A stretch of 6,396 nt of DNA, from positions 1-6,396 of the forward strand of contig CAZFHP010000075.1 in NCBI GenBank assembly GCA_964519365.1, given 5' to 3'. A model generated the notes under the pieces. The model was not told the DNA's origin, made no database searches, and was given only the letters and a program-made list of their open reading frames with translations. Positions 1 to 4,770 of this stretch are shown here, in pieces. The position numbers and the translations under genes are program-made. Source of the DNA: CAZFHP01 sp964519365 (GTDB taxonomy: Bacteria > Babelota > Babeliae > Babelales > RVW-14). Position 1 is the stretch's first letter, and each line of letters starts with the position of its first letter.

Positions 1-13
1 GCAATCGCTGTCT

Positions 14-27
14 GAATCCAGAATCCA
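14..27. repeat. 7-bp perfect tandem duplication (GAATCCA x2)
   Basis: GAATCCA occurs twice back to back in the short stretch beyond the broken end of tnpB. No gene is recognisable in the first 34 bases. The words resemble the GAATCC-type ends of dispersed bacterial repeats, but the piece is too short to assign. Confidence 0.5.
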
Positions 28-46
28 ACGCGTTTTAACCGTTGGA
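24..46. repeat. 7-bp inverted repeat spanning the tnpB break point
   Basis: TCCAACG at 24-30 is matched by CGTTGGA at 40-46, with a 9-base loop. The stop codon that ends the truncated tnpB (TAA, 37-35 on the minus strand) sits in the loop. The right arm is still in the transposase reading frame, while the left arm is outside it, so the repeat straddles the junction. It could be chance, or a trace of the rearrangement that cut the gene. Confidence 0.4.
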
Positions 47-520
47 GTATGTCAATATAGAAACTTGCTTTATCTCTCCTCTAATTACTCGGTGGATATT
101 AACTTTTATCATTGACTTCAACTTAGGTATTATCAAAAAAAAGTTTCCACGCTTCGATTTCTTTAGTACAAAATATTGTGGTACTTTGAATACTTGCTTA
201 TAAAACTTCTTTTTAAATCTTGGCATATTGCCGATTTTTTTAAAAAATCTTCTGTATGCTTTTTCTAAGTCTAACGATGATTCTTGAAGACTTTGGGAGT
301 TTACTTCTTTTAACCAGTAATACTCTTTTAGCTTCTTCAATTGGGCTATCTTTTTTTTCGCTTCAAAGCCCGTAATCGTAATATTAAACTTTTCGTATGC
401 TTCTTTTCTTTCTGCCAAAAGATAATTGTAAACAAATCTACAACAACCAAACTGTTTTTCAAAAAACTCTTTTTGTATTTCTGTTGGATAAATTTGAAAT
501 TTATAACCAAATGGAACCAT
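35..520 (-). pseudogene. tnpB: Truncated TnpB (OrfB, IS605 family), N-terminal part only
   Basis: The first about 45 residues match the helix-turn-helix domain that opens IS605 OrfB/TnpB proteins: YKFQIYPT, then FGCCRFVYNYLLAERKEAYE. They are followed by the family's NSQSLQ, MPRFKKK and IPKLKSMIKV blocks. The protein ends at SNG, just where intact TnpB begins its RuvC-like catalytic domain (the first catalytic Asp lies shortly after). About 160 residues remain of a usual 350-400, so the RNA-guided nuclease activity known for this family must be absent. I prefer ATG at 520, 7 bases after the tnpA stop; a TTG at 526 is also in frame. No convincing ribosome site is visible. Cause of the truncation: deletion or rearrangement near position 37. 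Confidence 0.88.
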
Positions 521-527
521 TATCAAA

Positions 528-721
528 TCAACTATTACTTTTCTGATCTGCTATATATTTTCTAACCGTTTTCTCCGAAATATGTCCTATTGTTTCTACA
601 AAATCTCATTCAGCGATTTTTCTATTACCCCCTGAAGTATCGGCTTTCTGTATTTTACCGACCAAACCATGTGATAACCAATGTTATAAACTGTCGTTCT
701 ATCATGTATCAAATTTTTCAT
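528..721 (-). pseudogene. tnpA: Internally deleted TnpA (Y1/HUH transposase, IS200 family)
   Basis: From the ATG at 721 the product begins MKNLIHDRTTVYNIGYHMVW and continues SVKYRKPIL, the hallmark N-terminus of IS200/IS605 Y1 transposases. This frame stops at 598-596 after 41 residues. One frame over, from 599 to the TGA at 530-528, the strand encodes VETIGHISEKTVRKYIADQK, the family's C-terminus, including the tyrosine of the KYI helix that is probably the nucleophile. The middle, which carries the metal-binding HUH (His-x-His) motif, is gone. About 64 codons remain of a usual 130-150. The junction lies near 599-602. Part of a dead IS605 element with tnpB directly downstream. Confidence 0.85.
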
Positions 722-727
722 ACAGAT

Positions 728-755
728 AGTATAATCCAAATATCATTTAACTCAA
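728..755 (-). promoter_or_regulatory. Possible tnpA promoter overlapping the palindrome
   Basis: On the minus strand, TTGAGT (755-750) and TATACT (733-728) are separated by 16 bases. The -35 lies inside the left arm of the palindrome at 744-784. Transcription would begin about at the tnpA ATG, giving almost no leader. Read by eye only. Confidence 0.35.
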
Positions 756-784
756 TTAAAACAAAGTTTTAATTGAGTTAAATG
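744..784. repeat. Perfect 19-bp palindrome with 3-base loop
   Basis: The left arm 744-762 (starting CATTTAACTC) is exactly complementary to the right arm 766-784 (ending GAGTTAAATG), with loop AAA at 763-765. It is very AT-rich and lies 22 bases upstream of tnpA. Such subterminal hairpins are what IS200/IS605 transposases bind, in single-stranded form, at the left end. Family hairpins are usually shorter and imperfect, so a perfect 19-bp stem is on the long side. It could also act as a barrier to transcription entering the element, as known for IS200. Confidence 0.8.
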
Positions 785-855
785 GTCGCTTTCATCTCGG
801 ATTTGAAAAACCGAGGATTCCCGCTCCCTTTCCTAAATTGTGTACAAGAATATTT
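778..855 (-). pseudogene. Probable leftover 3' end of another TnpB gene with right-end hairpin
   Basis: On the minus strand an open frame from 855 ends at TAA (780-778) with a tail reading RKGSGNPRFFKSEMKATI, similar in style to the short Gly/Pro/Lys-rich tails of IS605 TnpB proteins. The DNA contains GAATCCTCGG and CCGAGATG, forming a stem of CTCGG (796-800) with CCGAG (811-815) around a 10-base loop, the kind of hairpin found at IS605 right ends, where the guide RNA of the element is encoded. It sits on the left-end side of the tnpA/tnpB remnant, so it would come from a different or rearranged copy. Short, so tentative. Confidence 0.4.
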
Positions 856-881
856 TTATGCGATACTCTTTTGTGTATAAC
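853..881 (+). promoter_or_regulatory. Possible promoter for the 438-residue orphan gene
   Basis: TATAAC at 876-881 could be a -10, with a weak TTTTTA at 853-858, 17 bases upstream. An alternative pair is TTGTGT (838-843) and GATACT (862-867), 18 bases apart. Neither is strong. The region lies between the transposon debris and the gene. Confidence 0.28.
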
Positions 882-917
882 AGTAAGAGAGAAAGAATTA
901 CGTAAACTTTTATACAC
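873..917. repeat. Inverted repeat GTGTATAA / TTATACAC before the start codon
   Basis: GTGTATAA (873-880) is complementary to TTATACAC (910-917), extendable to 10 pairs with one G-T. The 29-base loop is purine-rich. The right arm ends directly at the ribosome site GAGGG (918-922). In a transcript starting upstream of 873 it could form a stem beside the ribosome site; in DNA it could be an operator. No evidence decides between these and chance. Confidence 0.35.
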
Positions 918-932
918 GAGGGTAGTGCGCGT

Positions 933-2249
933 ATGAAGAAAAATGCCTATGATGTTTTTAAAAAGTGGGCCGATCCGGACAGTGAGTTTTACCAACATGT
1001 TTTTACAGATTGTTCGATAAATTCTATGGACCAAAAAATTAATAATGCGTTTTTTGAATCTATGCATGAATGCTTTGATGACAATAAAAAGTTACTCAAA
1101 CCCATAAAATCTTTTCTAGAACACATGCTTGGGCTTGATTGGGATAGTGATCACGTGCATTATTCTGGGTCTGTTAAACGACGCGTAACGCGGCGCCTAG
1201 AAAAATTTTATGATCTACTTGAACATGACATGCCTGCGTTTGTCGAATATCTGAAAGAGAAAAAGCTTGGTGGTATTGCGCTTGATAAGCTAGACGACAA
1301 AGGGAACTTTGATTTCATGATGGATCGCTATAACGCAGCACTAGATCTTTTCTTTCCCTTTGACGAAGAAAGAGAACAGGAAAAATGGCTGTTTGCCGTA
1401 GCCAATAGGTTCTTTAGGTTTTGTTTTGAGCAAGAATCGTTTGATTACTTCCATAGCGTGTTTAAACGCAAAGCATATCGTCCAATAGCGCGTTTGTTAT
1501 ACTCTGTGATTTGGGAAAATCTATCTGGTGAAGGCTGGAAATTTTGGCACGCCCAATGTCTTGACCGTTTAAAACAAGATTTTGATGCAGGCAAAGAAAT
1601 AGTGTACATTGCTGGTGGCTGTGATTTTTATCGCCTTATCGAACATGGGATTTATGATATTACGATCATAGACCCATTGTTACCTAGAACGCAGCACACG
1701 TATTATATTCCTGACTGGGCTTGGTTTATTAAGGGCTCTGGTAAGCGTGCAGGTATCGGCGACGAGCTTGTTTTTTCGTTTGACGAACAAAAAAGTAAAA
1801 CAAAAGCTCAAACGGGCAAAAAGAAAGCCCAAAAGACAATCGTGCTTAAGCGGGCTCGCTTTGAACAGTTTGAAGATTTTAAAGCAAAACTTTCGTCAAA
1901 AAGTACGGTGACGATTCCAAAGAGTGTTACTGTTTGGGATGTGCATGAAGTAAGCTCTGGCCGTAAGAAAAAGCTTGGGAGTATAACAATAGACAGGCGT
2001 TTTGCGACGCAAGACGACTTTAAACGTTCGCCAAAAAAATCGTTCTTAATGTCATTTAACGAACTTTATTTTATTGCAACGCCGGCTTCTTTGGGCGGCT
2101 GGGGGATTAACCCTGCGCGATTTGATAAAGATTTTTCGTTATCGATTAAACAGTTAGCCCAACCTGTGACGCGTCAGATGATTAAGCATATGCGTGAGAT
2201 AGAAAAAGCAGATATAGACTTTATTGCTCTTGGGTCATGTGTGACGTAG
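933..2249 (+). CDS. Hypothetical cytoplasmic protein, 438 residues, possible Rossmann-like core
   Basis: I do not recognise this family. The ATG is preceded by GAGGG (918-922) at 10 bases. No signal peptide or membrane segment is visible. The N-terminal half (1-220) looks alpha-helical and rich in aromatic and acidic residues. Residues 222-248 read as strand-glycine turn-helix-strand: EIVYIAGGCDFYRLIEHG, then DITIIDP. The spacing between GG (228-229) and Asp247 resembles motif I of class I SAM-dependent methyltransferases, but no later methyltransferase motif is clear. A Lys/Gln-rich, probably disordered linker covers about 284-302. The last 130 residues look mixed alpha/beta and include SLGGWGINPARF. 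The gene stands alone, with transposon debris upstream and a shared terminator downstream. The reading frame is intact with no overlaps; the product name must stay hypothetical. Confidence 0.85.
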   Translation: MKKNAYDVFKKWADPDSEFYQHVFTDCSINSMDQKINNAFFESMHECFDDNKKLLKPIKSFLEHMLGLDWDSDHVHYSGSVKRRVTRRLEKFYDLLEHDMPAFVEYLKEKKLGGIALDKLDDKGNFDFMMDRYNAALDLFFPFDEEREQEKWLFAVANRFFRFCFEQESFDYFHSVFKRKAYRPIARLLYSVIWENLSGEGWKFWHAQCLDRLKQDFDAGKEIVYIAGGCDFYRLIEHGIYDITIIDPLLPRTQHTYYIPDWAWFIKGSGKRAGIGDELVFSFDEQKSKTKAQTGKKKAQKTIVLKRARFEQFEDFKAKLSSKSTVTIPKSVTVWDVHEVSSGRKKKLGSITIDRRFATQDDFKRSPKKSFLMSFNELYFIATPASLGGWGINPARFDKDFSLSIKQLAQPVTRQMIKHMREIEKADIDFIALGSCVT

Positions 2250-2261
2250 GTTTGTTTGAAA

Positions 2262-2299
2262 TAATTAAAAACGGGGCAGGTTTTTGATCCTGCCCCGTT
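2262..2299. terminator. Bidirectional hairpin terminator between convergent genes
   Basis: An 11-bp perfect stem, AACGGGGCAGG (2270-2280) with CCTGCCCCGTT (2289-2299), has an 8-base loop. For the minus-strand gene it begins 4 bases after the stop codon and is followed by five Us (2271-2267), a classic intrinsic terminator. For the plus-strand gene ending at 2249 the hairpin is followed only by TAAATTT, so it is weaker in that direction. Confidence 0.9.
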
Positions 2300-2303
2300 A
2301 AAT

Positions 2304-3477
2304 TTATGTGCAAAAATGAGCAGAGCGAAGAGCTCGAGCATTGCGAGAATCAGGATCTCTAAAGACGTTACCGTGTTGTGAACGCTTTTCGGCAAGAGCA
2401 TCAAATTCTGAATCATCTGGTAATTGTGTCATAATCGTTAAGTTTGTTCTACGAAGTTTATGTATTTTCCGAAGAAATGCTTTGCAGCATCCATCGTCGA
2501 CTTCATCATCTTCAATAATTGTATCAGGAATCCATAGGGCATTGAGACGATTGTGTCTAAAGCCATATCGGGGCATTACAATTGATACAAATCGTCTGAT
2601 CCAAAGGGCAACTTTTTTTTCTTGTTTTGGCCCCTTTTGATTTGCAAGTTTTACATTTACTTGCATCATTGCCAGTGCAAGATTTGCAAGATCTGTTAGG
2701 CAGCCTTTGGGCTGATACCCTTGTAATCCTTTTACTGCCCATTTTGTTCCGGCGTTAAGCATTTTGGATACTTCAGTGCCTGGTTTATCGTTCTTTTTGT
2801 TTGGTTTTTGAATTGTAGCAATAACTTCCCCATTTTCACTGATGATGACCGTAATTGTTTGGTGATTTGTTGTTTTTGTAACCGTTAAGTTATTTAATCT
2901 ATCCGATTGAGCTTGAGTAAACCCAAAAAGTAGGAGTGCTATGCTATGATTAAGTCGTTGTTTATAGTTTCTAGGAATATTATGATTGAAAACAAACATG
3001 TCCCATTGCTCAAAAGATCGAATACTATTTTTTGGCAGCGCTGCAAAATCTGTGAGAAATCTATCTAAGCATTGTGTTGCAGGAGTGTTTCCGTATAATT
3101 TTTGAGCAGCGATAAGAAGCCATTTAGCCTTAGATGCTTTTTTTTGTACAAACGTACTGAGTGTATAATATGGAAGCTTGNNNNNNNNNNAATTCCTGTG
3201 CCGTGTCTTGCATAAAAGGCATTAATCTCATAAGCTCGTGTTTGATTTGCCCATAGTTTACGGCATCGTATTCTTCTGAGTTTACAGGGAGTTCAAGTCC
3301 TCTTTTATTAAACGGTGGACTTGAGAATTTGAGGGTGTCTTCTTCCGGATCGTAGCCAAGTTCATTTATTTTTTCAAGACAAAGGTCTGTATGTTGCCCG
3401 CAGACAAAGACATCTTTTGCTTGACATTGTGCGTTGATTAACGCGAGTATTGCGAGTAAAATTCGAATGTTTTTCAT
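2304..3477 (-). CDS. Hypothetical exported protein, interrupted by an assembly gap
   Basis: The N-terminal part (3477-3191) starts with ATG at 3477, 7 bases after GAAAGG; the in-frame ATG at 3495 has no ribosome site. MKNIRILLAILALINAQCQA looks like a Sec signal peptide cleaved after Ala20, so the protein is probably periplasmic or secreted. Two Cys follow closely (26 and 33). After the Ns the strand stays open from 3179 to the stop at 2304, about 291 residues, well beyond the first ATG at 2999, with KLPYYTLSTFV just after the gap. The halves are in different frames only if the gap is exactly 10; any true length divisible by 3 joins them. The joined protein would have about 387 residues plus whatever is missing. 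The C-terminal part is hydrophilic, with Lys-rich and acidic (IIEDDEVDDG) stretches. I recognise no domain. It may instead be two genes or a true frameshift. Confidence 0.65.
3181..3190. other. Assembly gap (10 Ns)
   Basis: Exactly ten undetermined bases, a typical placeholder for a scaffold gap of unknown length. It lies inside the exported-protein gene and shifts its reading frame as written. Confidence 0.95.
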
Positions 3478-3534
3478 AATCAAACCTTTCGTCATTAGAA
3501 ATTTTTAATTTTCATAAGTTTTTACACATGATTT

Positions 3535-3564
3535 AGGTTAAAAAACTTTTTTTGTATCAGTCAA
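3535..3564 (-). promoter_or_regulatory. Possible promoter of the exported-protein gene
   Basis: On the minus strand, TTGACT (3564-3559) is followed after 18 bases by TAACCT (3540-3535). The -35 matches five of six consensus bases; the -10 keeps only the most conserved positions. The implied leader is about 50 bases. Confidence 0.35.
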
Positions 3565-3566
3565 AT

Positions 3567-3611
3567 GCCCCGTGGCGTATATAGCCTATATTTTATAGGC
3601 CCATTGGGGGC
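3567..3611. other. Two-part hairpin in intergenic DNA
   Basis: An inner perfect stem GCCTATA (3584-3590) / TATAGGC (3594-3600) has a TTT loop. It sits on an outer stem GCCCC (3567-3571) / GGGGC (3607-3611) plus GTGG (3572-3575) / CCAT (3601-3604), leaving an 8-base bulge on one side and 2 on the other. It is a GC-rich island in T/A-rich DNA. No adjacent T-run makes it a standard terminator in either direction (a T8 run is 14 or more bases away at 3628-3635). Role unknown; it could end transcription of the receptor-like gene or be a regulatory element of the exported-protein gene. Confidence 0.4.
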
Positions 3612-3773
3612 GGCTTTATATTTGTAATTTTTTTTGAATTATTAGTTTAAATTTGTTAATAAACCCTTTCTAATTGTGTGATGTTAAAAATTTATTTTTA
3701 TTTTGGGAAAGCGTACACGAAAATAAAATAAAATAAAAGCGAGGAAAAGTTTTTTAAGATTTGTAGAGAATTT
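3612..3773. other. AT-rich intergenic stretch without a gene
   Basis: Between the hairpin and the stop codon of the receptor-like gene I see no open frame worth calling, no RNA gene and no clear terminator. It contains T8 (3628-3635) and a short AAAAT microsatellite. Confidence 0.6.
3720..3738. repeat. (AAAAT)3AAAA microsatellite
   Basis: Three exact copies of AAAAT followed by AAAA, downstream of the receptor-like gene. On that gene's strand it is T-rich. Simple sequence with no visible function. Confidence 0.7.
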
Positions 3774-4442
3774 TTATGGTTTGTTTGCCATGTCATAAAC
3801 AATTTTGATTGCTTTGCGATTTTGTTCGGTGTTTTTAATTGTTTCACGCAGTGCACTTTCAAGATCGTTAATAAGCTGTTTGTTTAGCTCGTTAATTTCT
3901 TGTGCTTTTGCGTGTTCTTGAGTAAGCGTTTTAAGACTTGTTGTGATATGTGAGGGTGCTTGTGGGGTAGGTTCTTTTTTCTCAGGTGTCTCATTTGTAT
4001 CATGTGTTTGCGTGATAATTTTTTTAATTCGTTCGGCAGAAAATTTTGTCTCATCTGAAAGCACGCGCATTTCTTGTGCGACAACGCCTAAGCCTTCGTC
4101 TTTATGTTTATGTTTGTCTGCTATAATAGCAGTGTTTATCGCAAGCAAGTTTATTTTATTCGCGATATTTTCGATACTAGTCGTAATCTCGCTTATGTTT
4201 TGTAAGATCGTTTCGAGTATATTATGTGTATGTGATAATGGCTCGATGCTATTTTGGAGTTCTGTAAGTATGTTTTGAATAGTTACAAGCGCGCTATATT
4301 CGTCTATTTCATTTTTACGAATATCGTGAATATTTTGTTCTACTGTGTATAGCTTAAAGAGATGTTGTTCGGTTTGATCGTTTAGTTTTGTAAGATGTCC
4401 GTGTATTTTTTTGAGTTTTTTTTCAGGTGATTGCTTGGCCAT
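3774..4442 (-). CDS. Soluble chemoreceptor-like (MCP signalling-domain) coiled-coil protein, 222 residues
   Basis: Residues 98-126 align without gaps to the signalling-tip hairpin of methyl-accepting chemotaxis proteins: NLLAINTAI matches the usual NLLALNAAI, and GVVAQEMRVLSDET matches AVVADEVRKLAE. The flanks (about 5-97 and 127-145) have the heptad pattern of the receptor coiled coil. There is no membrane segment, sensor or HAMP domain, so the protein is cytoplasmic. The tip is altered: the usual EAARAGEQGRG is replaced by IADKHKHKDEG, losing the Glu and Arg that receptors use to touch CheA/CheW. A Pro/Glu/Lys-rich linker (about 151-164) interrupts the return helix. The ATG at 4442 is chosen because the longer open frame to 4721 runs through the tRNA; the ribosome site is weak (GAAAG). 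It could be a diverged receptor or an unrelated scaffold that reused the fold. No che genes are in the window. Confidence 0.75.
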   Translation of the reverse strand: MAKQSPEKKLKKIHGHLTKLNDQTEQHLFKLYTVEQNIHDIRKNEIDEYSALVTIQNILTELQNSIEPLSHTHNILETILQNISEITTSIENIANKINLLAINTAIIADKHKHKDEGLGVVAQEMRVLSDETKFSAERIKKIITQTHDTNETPEKKEPTPQAPSHITTSLKTLTQEHAKAQEINELNKQLINDLESALRETIKNTEQNRKAIKIVYDMANKP

Positions 4443-4507
4443 AATTTTCTTTCGTTTTTTTCTATTTTCTCTTTTAATCGTGCTTTGCGTGCGTTTTATG
4501 GTTTTAC

Positions 4508-4535
4508 TGTATATTTTTTTGTTTGATAAATTCAA
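4508..4535 (-). promoter_or_regulatory. Possible promoter of the chemoreceptor-like gene
   Basis: On the minus strand, TTGAAT (4535-4530) and TATACA (4513-4508) are 16 bases apart. The leader would be about 60 bases to the ATG at 4442. It lies back to back with the tRNA promoter. Confidence 0.4.
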
Positions 4536-4565
4536 GAGATTTTGTATTATGGGGTAAGTTTTTGT

Positions 4566-4594
4566 TTGAAATTTTTGCAAAAAGCCTCTATGAT
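4566..4594 (+). promoter_or_regulatory. Promoter of the tRNA-Leu (and possibly secD)
   Basis: TTGAAA (4566-4571) and TATGAT (4589-4594), 17 bases apart, each match five of six consensus bases. The start would be near 4601, about 22 bases before the tRNA. A perfect TATAAT at 4608-4613 lies closer but has no matching -35. A 6-bp inverted repeat (AAGCCT 4582-4587, AGGCTT 4596-4601) overlaps the -10 and start region. Confidence 0.6.
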
Positions 4595-4622
4595 AAGGCT
4601 TATAAGATATAATTGTGAAATG

Positions 4623-4709
4623 GCCGAGGTGGCGAAACTGGTAGACGCACTGCTTTAAGGGGGCAGCGGGAGAAATCCCATAGGGGTTCGAGTCCCCTCC
4701 TCGGCACCA
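4623..4709 (+). tRNA. tRNA-Leu, anticodon AAG
   Basis: A class II tRNA with all arms intact. Acceptor stem GCCGAGG (4623-4629) pairs with CCTCGGC (4699-4705), followed by discriminator A and encoded CCA (4707-4709). D stem GCG/CGC; anticodon stem CTGCT/GGCAG with loop TTAAGGG, so the anticodon is AAG (4657-4659), flanked by T33 and G37. Long variable arm GGGA-GAAA-TCCC (4668-4679). T arm AGGGG/CCCCT with loop TTCGAGT. It decodes CUU, and CUC if A34 is converted to inosine. The usual bacterial form has GAG, so A34 is unusual. Confidence 0.96.
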
Positions 4710-4770
4710 GAATGTGAGCATAAATAAGTATATTTAGAGTAGGTCGAAGTTTTTTTAGGAGAATGAAATT

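Larger units (their letters stand above)
35..784 (-). mobile_element. Degenerate IS200/IS605-family insertion sequence
   Basis: Reading leftwards, the order is palindrome (possible left end), tnpA, tnpB, which is the usual IS605 arrangement with both genes in the same direction. Both genes are broken: tnpA has an internal deletion and tnpB stops after about 160 residues. No right end with its subterminal hairpin is seen beyond tnpB. The element therefore cannot move by its own enzymes. The outer boundaries are inferred, because IS200/IS605 elements lack terminal inverted repeats and make no target duplication. Confidence 0.75.

Noticed and set aside
341..772. Plus-strand open frames rich in Phe, Lys and Ile
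   Set aside because: They are antisense to tnpA and tnpB and show the expected composition of shadow frames in AT-rich DNA.
792..1067. Minus-strand open frame of 91 codons overlapping the start of the orphan gene
   Set aside because: It is antisense to the well-initiated gene at 933, has no ribosome site and no recognisable protein. Only its last part overlaps the TnpB-like tail, and that reads better in another frame.
3130..3190. Continuation of the exported protein through the Ns as QASILYTQY and onward
   Set aside because: It depends on the gap being exactly ten bases. The other frame past the gap is open for about 290 codons and is far more likely.
3174..3195. HindIII site at the left edge of the gap and AATTC (possible EcoRI half-site) at the right edge, suggesting a cloning artefact
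   Set aside because: Six-base words occur by chance, AAGCTT fits the protein frame (Lys-Leu), and the base before AATTC is unknown. No vector sequence is visible.
4623..4709. tRNA 3' end as an integration site for a genomic island
   Set aside because: No second copy of the tRNA 3' end and no integrase are present in the window, and secD follows directly.
4443..4721. N-terminal extension of the chemoreceptor-like protein
   Set aside because: The extension would be translated from the antisense of the tRNA-Leu gene and across the divergent promoters; its sequence lacks the coiled-coil character of the rest.
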